From Aromatoleum petrolei (GTDB lineage: Bacteria > Pseudomonadota > Gammaproteobacteria > Burkholderiales > Rhodocyclaceae), in assembly GCF_017894385.1 (NCBI RefSeq), contig NZ_CP059560.1, forward strand, positions 2,976,001 through 3,040,000: 64,000 bases of DNA. Reading direction: 5' to 3'. How positions within the stretch are numbered: position 1 is the first letter of the stretch; the number at the start of each line of letters is the position of its first letter. The position numbers and the translations under genes were made by a program. The notes beneath the pieces were generated by a model. The model did no database searches. It was given only the letters and a program-made list of their open reading frames with translations, and was not told where the DNA came from. Of the stretch, positions 19,146 through 26,295 are shown piece after piece.

Positions 19146-19925
19146 ATGATGCGGAAACTGTTCGTTCTTCTCTGGGCTTTGCTGACGGTCACGGTCGCGT
19201 ATGCCGGTGCGCAGCAGGGCGTTTCCCCGGGCGACATCAACGCGGCAGCCGAGCTCCGGATGCTGTCGCAACGTCTTGCCAAGTCCTATGTCCAGCTCGG
19301 TCTCGACGTTGTCCCTGCCGCAGCCCTCGAGCAACTGCGGGATTCGACGCTGCGTTTCGAGCGCAATCTCGAGCGCATGGAGATTCTCGCGAGTGCCCTT
19401 CCGTCGGTTGCGCCTGCGATCAAGCGCCTGCGCGGGGACTGGGCGGCCCTGAACACAGTAGTCGCCGAACCTGCTGACAAAACGCGTGCGCTGCTTGCGT
19501 CGCAACGCAGCCTTGACGTTCTGGACGGCGCGGAACGACTTGTCGATGCCCTGGAGGTCGCTTCGGACAACGGTGGTGCCCGCCGAATCAACCAGGCGGG
19601 AAAGCTACGCATGCTCTCGCAGCGTGTCGTCAAGGCCTACATGCTGTACTCGTGGGGTGCCGACACGGCAGCCAGCCGCCACGAGATGGAGTCCGCTGCA
19701 GACGAATTCGGGTGCGGTCTGACCACTCTCGCCGCACTGCCGGAAAATACCGCGGACGTGCGAGCCGAACTCTCGGAGATCGCGCTCCAATGGGAGTGGT
19801 TACGTACCGCGCTGTTGGTGGAGGGGGCGGGATCCTATCGGCTCGTTGTTGCGGAAGCTGCAGACTCCATCCTTGCGGCAACGGACCGCTTGGTTCGCCT
19901 GTACCAGAATTCGGAATCGCGTTGA
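19146..19925 (+). CDS. Secreted protein with two PilJ (NarX-like) sensor domains
   Basis: 259 aa, signal peptide at residues 1-20. Two copies of the PilJ-domain signature are present: INAAAELRMLSQRLAKSY at about 31-48 and INQAGKLRMLSQRVVKAY at about 148-165. This helical domain is normally the periplasmic sensor of nitrate/nitrite kinases (NarX/NarQ) or of type IV pilus chemoreceptors. Here there is no transmembrane anchor after it and no signalling domain, so it is a free periplasmic protein. The ATG at 19146 is preferred to the TTG at 19128 because GAGGTGC precedes it. Ligand unknown. Confidence 0.82.
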   Translation: MMRKLFVLLWALLTVTVAYAGAQQGVSPGDINAAAELRMLSQRLAKSYVQLGLDVVPAAALEQLRDSTLRFERNLERMEILASALPSVAPAIKRLRGDWAALNTVVAEPADKTRALLASQRSLDVLDGAERLVDALEVASDNGGARRINQAGKLRMLSQRVVKAYMLYSWGADTAASRHEMESAADEFGCGLTTLAALPENTADVRAELSEIALQWEWLRTALLVEGAGSYRLVVAEAADSILAATDRLVRLYQNSESR

Positions 19926-19959
19926 CCTACATCCGATCAATTCGCTCGAGGGGGAGACG

Positions 19960-21381
19960 ATGGGTATTTCGCGCCGCCAATTCATCAAGTCCGCGGCATC
20001 GTCACTTGGCCTGATGGCACTCTCGCTGCGGCAGGGGATTGCAGCCGCTCCGCGGGCTGCGACGTTGCGTGCTGCTCCGGTGGATCAAGCGATTCGCGCA
20101 GGGGCGCCACGCACGAATTTCTGGGGCTTCAACGGAAGCGTGCCGGGGCCCTCGCTACGGTATCGCAAGGGCGAGACTGTGAGAATGATCTTCCAGAATG
20201 CCCTCGAGGTCGAGTCCGCCGTCCATTGGCATGGAGTCCGCGTGCCGAACGCGTTCGATGGCGTTCCCTATGTCACGCAGAATCCGGTGAAGCCGGGTGA
20301 AGAGTTCGCCTACGAGTTTGCACTCCCGGATTCAGGGACCTTCTGGTACCACCCGCATCAGTCGAGTTTCGAGCAGGTGCCGAGAGGACTATACGGCGCA
20401 CTGATCATCGAGGAAGAGCGACCAATCGAGGTCGACCGCGAATTGGTCTGGTTGCTGTCCGATGTGCGGATCGGAGAGGACGGGCGGCAGATCGAGGACT
20501 TTGGCCGCATTCTGGATATCGCGAACGATGGAAGGATCGGCAATGAGGTCCTGGTTAATGGGAGGGCGGCCGGAGCGGGAAACGTGGTCGAGGTTAGAAG
20601 CGGCGAACGACTTCGCTTGCGACTCATCAATGCGGCAGCTGCCAGGATCTTTCAGCTCGAACTGCACGGCCACGCAATGCAGGTGATCGCCTACGACGGG
20701 CAGGCCGTCGAACCGCATGCGGTGGAGTCGCTGATCCTCGGGCCGGGAATGCGGGCGGATCTCGTGATCGACTGCATGCAGGCCCCTGGAAGCCGCTACC
20801 TGATGAACGACACGCATCGGCGCAGCGCGGGGCCCATCGTGTCGCTCGTCTATGGCGATGCGCGCCCGCTGCGCCGCAAGCCGCTCGGTGCACCGATCCG
20901 GCTGGCTCCCAATCGCTTGCCCGAGCCCGACCTCGCGAAGGCGACTGAGCACTACATCATGTTCCAGGGGGGGATGAGGGGCCTCCCGACGATGGGCATT
21001 GTCGACGGCAAGCCGGTTCGTTCGCACGAACTGATGGAGCGACATGGTCTGGCTTGGACGATGAATTACACGGCCCAGCACGAGCATGCACTGATGCACG
21101 AGCCATTTCTCCACCTCCGGCGAGGCGAGCACGTCGTGCTGCGCATGATCAACGAAACGGATTTCGTTCACCCCATGCATCTGCACGGCCACTTTTTCCG
21201 TGTCCTGTCCGTCGATGGGAGGAAGGAAGTCCGTCCCGTTTGGCGCGATACGGCCATCATGGGGCCGCGCCAGACCATCGACGTTGCGTTCGTCGCCGAC
21301 AATCCTGGCGACTGGATGTATCACTGCCACATTCTCGACCATGCCGCGGGCGGAATGATGGGAACGATACGCGTTGCATGA
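19960..21381 (+). CDS. Tat-exported multicopper oxidase
   Basis: 473 aa, with a twin-arginine signal (SRRQFIKSAASSLG). Three cupredoxin domains carry all four copper motifs: HWHGV, WYHPHQS, HPMHLHGHF and HCHILDHAAGGM. The last gives the type 1 Cys, two His and an axial Met, as in CueO/CopA-type enzymes. It probably oxidises a metal ion or an organic or cytochrome donor with O2 in the periplasm. A GGGGAG site precedes the ATG; the longer upstream frame overlaps the PilJ gene and was rejected. No methionine-rich copper-binding insert is present, unlike CueO. Confidence 0.92.
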   Translation: MGISRRQFIKSAASSLGLMALSLRQGIAAAPRAATLRAAPVDQAIRAGAPRTNFWGFNGSVPGPSLRYRKGETVRMIFQNALEVESAVHWHGVRVPNAFDGVPYVTQNPVKPGEEFAYEFALPDSGTFWYHPHQSSFEQVPRGLYGALIIEEERPIEVDRELVWLLSDVRIGEDGRQIEDFGRILDIANDGRIGNEVLVNGRAAGAGNVVEVRSGERLRLRLINAAAARIFQLELHGHAMQVIAYDGQAVEPHAVESLILGPGMRADLVIDCMQAPGSRYLMNDTHRRSAGPIVSLVYGDARPLRRKPLGAPIRLAPNRLPEPDLAKATEHYIMFQGGMRGLPTMGIVDGKPVRSHELMERHGLAWTMNYTAQHEHALMHEPFLHLRRGEHVVLRMINETDFVHPMHLHGHFFRVLSVDGRKEVRPVWRDTAIMGPRQTIDVAFVADNPGDWMYHCHILDHAAGGMMGTIRVA

Positions 21382-21414
21382 TGCACGCTTGGCCGATTAT
21401 GGCGCGACCTCCAG

Positions 21415-22005
21415 CTAAGGTCTGATGGGGCCTCTTGCGGCAAAGCGGCTGCGCAACTCGCGCACCGTTGCCGGGTCGGCCCAGTCCCGCTGTCCGAGGT
21501 GACTGCCCAGGATGCGGCCGTCCGCGCCGACGTAAAGCGTCTGCGGAAGCGCAACGACTCCCAGGGCGGCCATCGCTTGGCTCGGCGAGTGCGCAATGCT
21601 CACCGGAAGGGTGAGCCCGTACTTGAGTACAAACTCACGCACTAGATTGTGATCGGTATCGATGGACAGTGCGAGCACACGGATGCCGTCGGGCGCGAGG
21701 AGGGTTTCGAGTCTCTGCAGGGAGGGCATTTCGGTGCGGCAGGGCGCGCACCACGTCGCCCACAGGTTCAGCACTGCAGGGCGTCCCTTCAGCCAGATTT
21801 GGCTGCCAATTGCCGCACCCTCAAGGTTGGTAAGCGGAAGCTCGGGCATGAATGCCGGCGTCTCCGCTGCATTCGTCGGCGCGACGTGTGGAATCAGGAG
21901 GGCTGCAAGGGCAAGCGCAGCGAGTATGGGGCGGAAAACGCCGCGTCGCACAGTTGCGAACGTCCCATGGCTCGATGGTGCCTGATCAGAATCTTGAGTC
22001 CTCAT
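21415..22005 (-). CDS. TlpA/ResA-like membrane-anchored thioredoxin
   Basis: 196 aa. An N-terminal anchor (about residues 24-44) precedes a thioredoxin fold with the active site LWATWCAPC and the cis-Pro loop GVVALPQTLYVG. It lacks the GVYGVPE motif of CcmG, so it is closer to TlpA/ResA. Its gene is last in an operon with an orphan CcmC/CcmD pair and c-type cytochromes. A role in reducing apocytochrome thiols for System II or an alternative route is likely. The start at 22005 overlaps the CcmD-like gene by 20 nt and has an AAGGAAG site. Confidence 0.88.
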   Translation of the reverse strand: MRTQDSDQAPSSHGTFATVRRGVFRPILAALALAALLIPHVAPTNAAETPAFMPELPLTNLEGAAIGSQIWLKGRPAVLNLWATWCAPCRTEMPSLQRLETLLAPDGIRVLALSIDTDHNLVREFVLKYGLTLPVSIAHSPSQAMAALGVVALPQTLYVGADGRILGSHLGQRDWADPATVRELRSRFAARGPIRP

Positions 22006-22192
22006 TTCGCGGCTTCCTTTCCTTTCTTGCAATTTTGGCATAGCGGCCAAGATGCTCAAGGATGGACCGGCGCGTCAGTGCAAGGACTGCGATCTCGGTG
22101 AAAATGACAACCAGCGCGACCAGATAGGCGCTCCAGACGTAAAGACCGTCCCCGCCCATTGCCCAGAAGTCGCCCCAGCTGTCCCAGTTCAT
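21986..22192 (-). CDS. CcmD-like small membrane protein (orphan copy)
   Basis: 68 aa starting MNWDSWGDFWAMGGDGLYVWSAY, closely resembling the ccm-operon CcmD ([20 protein letters not shown]), then one transmembrane helix and a basic tail. It overlaps the CcmC-like gene upstream (ATGA) and the TlpA-like gene downstream. No second ccmA, ccmB, ccmE or ccmF accompanies it, so its partner is presumably the adjacent CcmC-like protein. Confidence 0.85.
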   Translation of the reverse strand: MNWDSWGDFWAMGGDGLYVWSAYLVALVVIFTEIAVLALTRRSILEHLGRYAKIARKERKPRNEDSRF

Positions 22193-22962
22193 GCTCGGGC
22201 ACCGAAGTTCTGTACAACCCACTCGCTGTTGCGTTCACGCTTGAGTATGACGTTGCGCAGGCGCGCAAGTGTCGCAGAAACCGCGTACGCGAACAGGCCC
22301 AGGCCCATCAACAGGATCCCGGCACTGATGACCGGGCTGTCGGGGGCGGAGAGGTTTTGGGGCGGAGTGCCATACATGCTGCTCCAGCGAAACACGGAGA
22401 AGTAAAGAAGCGGTAATCCGAAGGCTCCGAGCAAGGCCAGGAGGCCGCTGGCGCGGTCTGCACGGCGGGTGTCATCGATGGCCTCCTGGAGCGCAACATA
22501 TCCGAGGAAGAGGAAGAGCAGCAGAAGCTCCACGGTCAGACGCGCTTCCCATACCCACCATGCACCCCAGATCGGCTTTCCCCAGAGGGAGCCGGTCCAG
22601 AGCGCCAAGAAGGCAAACAGAGCTCCTGTCGGTGCCAGCGCCGAAGCAATCATCGACAGGAAGCGTTGCCGTCTCGCCTGACCATAGCCCGCCATGCCCG
22701 CGGTAACGAAGTAGATACCGACCGAAAGCCAGAGAGAGGGGGTATGAATGAATGCGATGCGGTAGTGCTCGTGCTGGTGCGGATCCGTCTGGGCGACGAC
22801 CAGTCCGACGAACAGGCCAATCGAACACAGCACTGCGGCGGCGAGGGCAAACCATGGGCACAGGCGTCCCGCCTGGACATACCCACGCTGCGGAGTCGCT
22901 TGTGACCATGCGGTCATTGGCAGCGATTCGTCCGAGCTGAGGGTGCTGCTGAGTGCGGGCAT
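22189..22962 (-). CDS. CcmC-like heme-handling membrane protein (orphan, diverged)
   Basis: 257 aa with six hydrophobic helices and the tryptophan-rich motif WGKPIWGAWWVWEARLT. The family's WDARLT is WEARLT here. The first heme-ligand histidine is kept (FIHTPSLW), but the segment equivalent to WNTLHQG reads WSSMYGT, so the second histidine is missing. With the adjacent CcmD-like gene it forms a partial second Ccm set inside a cytochrome operon. The start is uncertain: 22962 and 22917 are both possible and neither has a strong ribosome binding site. Confidence 0.82.
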   Translation of the reverse strand: MPALSSTLSSDESLPMTAWSQATPQRGYVQAGRLCPWFALAAAVLCSIGLFVGLVVAQTDPHQHEHYRIAFIHTPSLWLSVGIYFVTAGMAGYGQARRQRFLSMIASALAPTGALFAFLALWTGSLWGKPIWGAWWVWEARLTVELLLLFLFLGYVALQEAIDDTRRADRASGLLALLGAFGLPLLYFSVFRWSSMYGTPPQNLSAPDSPVISAGILLMGLGLFAYAVSATLARLRNVILKRERNSEWVVQNFGARA

Positions 22963-23190
22963 CTTGTCGTGCGCGTTTGATGGTGGGGTCTTATGACTTA
23001 ACAAGCAATCGGCATGCCGACCTGTAGTCGGCCGAAATCGGATGCAGCCCCACGTAAGGGCGTGATTCAAGGGGCACCCAAGCAGGGCTCAGGGATGACG
23101 GAGTTCCTGATTTCAAGAACTCCCTCGTCCTCGGTACGGGCCAGGAGCTGCCGTTCAGCGAGGAATGCTCAGGCACGGCAGGGAGTAGGT
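22963..23190. other. Intergenic region with a small hairpin
   Basis: 228 nt between two same-strand genes. A 7-bp inverted repeat (GGAGTTC at 23100-23106, GAACTCC at 23117-23123) could form an mRNA hairpin, but no T run follows, so a terminator is not supported. It may be a processing or attenuation structure, or the leader of the CcmC-like transcript. Confidence 0.4.
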
Positions 23191-24123
23191 TTAGCCGGGT
23201 ATGTAGATGCCGGAGCTGCGGATGGCCTTGACCAGTTCGCTGGTCGATTGTTCGAGCAGCTTGATGCCCGCCTCGAAATCCTTGCGCGACGCCGCCGCTT
23301 CTGCTTCGCCGCGGAGTGAGCCGGCGTTGGTGAGGAACTCGGTTACGCGCGGGCTCATCGGCGCGCCGGCGAGTTTTTCTTCGAGCAATACCTTGACGAG
23401 CATCTTGTGCGTCTCGTTGCGATCGATCTCGTAGTGGTATTCCTCTTCCTTCGATGCGAAGTTCAGCGAACGTACCAGCGTGTCGCCGGATCGCATCGAG
23501 CTGACCGATGCTTTCGCAAGAAGATACGCCTGTTCGAGAATCGTCCTGCCGGCCGCATACTGGCCGGCAGCAGCCTTGCGCTCGGAGTCGGCAATGAGAG
23601 CCTCGACCTGACGGCTGCTTTCCTGCGATTCCTTGTTGCCTTTTTCCGTTGCAATTCGTTGCTGCGCGGAGAGTAGGGCGCGGACGCTCTCGAGTTTGTT
23701 CTTGTAGTCGGTTTCCACTTTCTTGGCGGTGACACTTTCCGGCGCGGCAAGCCGTGCCGCCTCGAACATGGTCTTGCTCGCTGCCGACAGCAGGCTGGAT
23801 GCCTTGGCGAGCTCGCCTGCGTCAAAGGCAGCCTTCGCCTGCGCGTACTGCTCCTTGGCCGACTGACGCTTCTCGATGGCTGGTGCTTCGCCGCTGGATT
23901 CGATCTGGCGGGCCGCAGTGGATTTTTCGATTAGTGTTCCAACCGATTCGAACCGGCGCTCGAGTTGGGCGCGGTCGGGCTCGTTGGCCTGGAGGCGCGT
24001 CGATGCGCTCCCTTGCGGGACGGATTCCGTCTGCGCAATTGCCATGTCGCCGGCGGCCAGAGTCAGAGTCAGCGCAAGTGCAGCATGCCCAAGAAGCCCC
24101 CTGTGGTAGTTTGGTTTCATCAT
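23191..24123 (-). CDS. Secreted helical protein of unknown function (paralogue of 18256-19131)
   Basis: 310 aa, signal peptide ending near MAIAQT. It is predicted to be mainly long helices, with repeated Ala-rich stretches (EQYAQAKAAFDAGELAKASSLL; AAAGQYAAGRTILEQAYLLAKASVSSM). The central and C-terminal blocks match the protein at 18256-19131. It follows the two triheme cytochrome genes in the same operon. That both copies sit near redox proteins suggests a shared accessory role, but no function can be assigned. GGAG lies 6 nt before the ATG at 24123. Confidence 0.8.
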   Translation of the reverse strand: MMKPNYHRGLLGHAALALTLTLAAGDMAIAQTESVPQGSASTRLQANEPDRAQLERRFESVGTLIEKSTAARQIESSGEAPAIEKRQSAKEQYAQAKAAFDAGELAKASSLLSAASKTMFEAARLAAPESVTAKKVETDYKNKLESVRALLSAQQRIATEKGNKESQESSRQVEALIADSERKAAAGQYAAGRTILEQAYLLAKASVSSMRSGDTLVRSLNFASKEEEYHYEIDRNETHKMLVKVLLEEKLAGAPMSPRVTEFLTNAGSLRGEAEAAASRKDFEAGIKLLEQSTSELVKAIRSSGIYIPG

Positions 24124-24165
24124 TGTGGACTCCTGGGCATGCATGTTGGCGACTGCAGATACGAC

Positions 24166-24822
24166 TTACTGACCCGTACGGGCGATCGGGCCGTCCTTCT
24201 TTTTCGAGTGGCACAGACGACACTCGGAGACCGGGAATGCAACCTTGCCGTGGCATACGCCACACTTCTGGCCCAGAAGGATGGCGGCCATGCTGATCTG
24301 GTTGGCGCCCTTCTGCGGGATGAAGATTGCCGGGTGGCAGTTCGAGCAGTCAAGCCACTCCGTGTGTTGCTTGTGAGGATAGACGACGTCGGGCATCGAC
24401 CCCTTGACCTCGCGCACAATGTTCAGGTCCATCACGACGGGCGCTGCGGTCGTATCCACGCGGTCCCAGCGCGGGTTGATCGCGCGATCTTCGAGCGCCT
24501 TGACCCAATTGACGCGGTTGCCGGCGTTGCTGCGGGGAAGCGTTTCGAAAGCGGACAAGGGCGGCATGAGCGCAGCGGTGCCCTCGCTGGTGGGATCGTG
24601 GATGCCGTCCTGCGCCGGAGGCAGGTTGCGCTGGTTGGCCGGTTTGAGCAGGCGGTTGAAGCGGTTGACATCGGTGGTCGGCGCGGCTGCGGCCGGTGCG
24701 GCAACCGGAGCTGCGGCCGGAGTTGCTGCGGCCTTGCCTTTGTCCTGGGCAATTGCGGGTGCGGAGCCGAACAGGGAGGCTACGAGCGCGGTCAGGAGCA
24801 GGGTTGGAATACGGCGGGTCAT
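24166..24822 (-). CDS. Periplasmic triheme c-type cytochrome (c7-like), longer member of a duplicated pair
   Basis: 218 aa. Signal peptide (cleavage near APAIAQ), an Ala/Pro-rich linker, then a domain with three heme motifs CSNCH, CGVCH and CRLCH. Extra histidines PHKQH precede the first heme, as in c7/c3-type triheme domains. The block VYPHKQHTEWLDCSNCHPAIFIPQKGAN...ILLGQKCGVCHGKVAFP is shared with the protein at 31868-32524. The gene is coupled (4-nt overlap) to the shorter triheme gene upstream, the same arrangement as in the other cluster. Probable periplasmic electron carrier. Confidence 0.9.
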   Translation of the reverse strand: MTRRIPTLLLTALVASLFGSAPAIAQDKGKAAATPAAAPVAAPAAAAPTTDVNRFNRLLKPANQRNLPPAQDGIHDPTSEGTAALMPPLSAFETLPRSNAGNRVNWVKALEDRAINPRWDRVDTTAAPVVMDLNIVREVKGSMPDVVYPHKQHTEWLDCSNCHPAIFIPQKGANQISMAAILLGQKCGVCHGKVAFPVSECRLCHSKKKDGPIARTGQ

Positions 24823-25250
24823 TTCTTGCTACCTCCTTGCCCGACGGGAATTGCCAGTTTCTGGATGGTGCTTTCGTGCACTTGCGTGGGGGTATTGGGT
24901 TTTCCGGAATGGCACAGGTCGCAGTTCTCGACCGACCACGCGACTTCGCCGTTGTGGCAAGCGCCGCAGAACTGGCCGTCGATGATCTTCAGCATCGTGA
25001 TCTCGTTGCCGCCAGCCTTGAACTGGAAGCCGAGGTCGGCATGACAGACCTTGCAGCGAAAGCGGATTCGGTGGAACCAGTGCGGGAAGATCGCAGGTCG
25101 CATGCCGGCCGCGTCGGCATAGTTGTTGATGACGATATCGCCGTACTCGGCGCGGCTGTCGGACGGAGTCCATAGTGTGATGGCCACTACGGCAAACAGC
25201 AGCGCAGTGAGCCCACGACGGACTCTTGTTACCCACGGGACCTGCTTCAT
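24819..25250 (-). CDS. Periplasmic triheme c-type cytochrome (c7-like), shorter member of a duplicated pair
   Basis: 143 aa. Signal peptide, then heme motifs CKVCH, CGACH and CDLCH. Distal ligand candidates are the two histidines in FPHWFHR and one in the C-terminal VHEST, giving six in all for three hemes. The core is about three-quarters identical by eye to the protein at 31476-31871. It is the first gene of the minus-strand operon that runs to the TlpA-like gene. It is expected to shuttle electrons across the periplasm. Confidence 0.91.
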   Translation of the reverse strand: MKQVPWVTRVRRGLTALLFAVVAITLWTPSDSRAEYGDIVINNYADAAGMRPAIFPHWFHRIRFRCKVCHADLGFQFKAGGNEITMLKIIDGQFCGACHNGEVAWSVENCDLCHSGKPNTPTQVHESTIQKLAIPVGQGGSKK

Positions 25251-25621
25251 AGTTCAACCCTCTTGAAAACGTGAACCGTTTCTGCCAGCCAAAGTGCCCG
25301 AGTCTCCGCCGGCTGGCAATCAAACGAATGTAATCGTCCCCTCCGCCGCGTCAGACAATTCCGTCCCGGAGTTGGAGGTTCATACTGTCGCACCAAGCCT
25401 GCCCGTCATTCAAATTGAGTCTCCCTGACTGGGCCATGCTGCGCGTCGGACTGCTGCCTTCAGCAAAAAATGTGCCGAAATATATAACGATCGGCGTAGC
25501 CCGCTGAAGATGGCAGCAGAGCCTCTTGTCGGGTGGCGAATGTAACCGATTGTGTCGTGCGTGAGAATATTTTCCCGCGTTCGGGAAAGTGCGGGGCGAG
25601 CAAGCGTGCGCCCATGCGGGC
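25251..25621. promoter_or_regulatory. Promoter-bearing intergenic region upstream of the triheme operon
   Basis: About 370 nt with no supported gene, less GC-rich than the coding DNA (for example the AAATATATAACG stretch near 25476). It must hold the promoter of the operon starting at 25250. An 8-bp inverted repeat (TGCCAGCC at 25283-25290, GGCTGGCA at 25311-25318) lies 33-68 nt upstream of the start codon and could be an operator or leader hairpin. No clear sigma-factor box was found. Confidence 0.5.
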
Positions 25622-25657
25622 AAACAAACCTGACCCTGCCCGGGCGGGCAGGGTCAG
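25622..25657 (-). terminator. Terminator of the large electron-transfer cluster
   Basis: A perfect 12-bp stem (25630-25641 with 25646-25657) and 4-nt loop overlap the TPR gene's stop codon. On the minus strand it is followed by GTTTGTTTG. It ends the operon that begins upstream of PpiC. Confidence 0.75.
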
Positions 25658-26295
25658 CGCCCTGGGAGTTCGGTTGAGCGGCTTCCCTTCGCGCTTGCGG
25701 AAACGCTTGCCGCGGAACGCCACTCCCACATTGCCGACTCGGCGCGCGCGCGGAATGGGTCGTCGGCGGGGGCTCGGTGCAGATATGTCTGCATTGCCCC
25801 CATGGCTCCGGGTCGGTCACCCAGTTCTTCGAGCGTCAAGGCGAGCCCGTAATATGCATTGATCTGGTCGCGGCGAAGCTCGATTGCCGATTCGAAGAAA
25901 TCGCGTGCGTGCTTCCACTGTTCAAGTCCGATCAATGCGAAGCCCATGTTCACGTGTGCTTCTGGAATCTTGGGTGCGAGCGCCAGGACTTGGTGAAAGG
26001 CGGTGAGCGCGTACTCGTACTGGCGCATGTGGAGCATCGCCACGCCCTGCTCGAAGCGTGCCTGGACTTCCTTCAGGGTTGCCGCATCGCTTGTCGGGTT
26101 GCGCGGCGCGAGCGCCAATACGTCTGCAAAAGCGAGGCGTTTCGGGGGCTGACGGTCGCCACGCGGTAGCTCCAGAGCAAGCAGGGACCCGAGTGCCAGT
26201 GTGGCGAGAACGGTGATGCCTAGCGCGCGGCGGCGAACGTCGCGGCGGGGGTGCTGTTGCTGTGCGGGGAGGTCGGGGTTATGCGTGGGTTGCAT
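25654..26295 (-). CDS. Membrane-anchored TPR protein
   Basis: 213 aa. A proline/arginine-rich N-terminus leads into one transmembrane anchor (about residues 25-40). Three or so TPR helices pairs follow (VQARFEQGVAMLHMRQYEYALTAFHQVLALAPKIPEAHVNMGFALIGLEQW...). Such proteins often act as chaperones for apocytochromes (compare CcmI/NrfG) or as assembly scaffolds. The start overlaps the upstream gene by 76 nt; no later start codon keeps the anchor, so this start is preferred. It is last in the ResB/CcsA-containing operon, which fits a maturation role. Confidence 0.8.
   Translation of the reverse strand: MQPTHNPDLPAQQQHPRRDVRRRALGITVLATLALGSLLALELPRGDRQPPKRLAFADVLALAPRNPTSDAATLKEVQARFEQGVAMLHMRQYEYALTAFHQVLALAPKIPEAHVNMGFALIGLEQWKHARDFFESAIELRRDQINAYYGLALTLEELGDRPGAMGAMQTYLHRAPADDPFRARAESAMWEWRSAASVSASAKGSRSTELPGR

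Noticed and set aside
20389..21342. 317-codon minus-strand frame
   Set aside because: Antisense to the multicopper oxidase with all copper motifs; no signal peptide or known domain.
23100..23123. Hairpin as transcription terminator
   Set aside because: The stem is only 7 bp and no T run follows on the minus strand.
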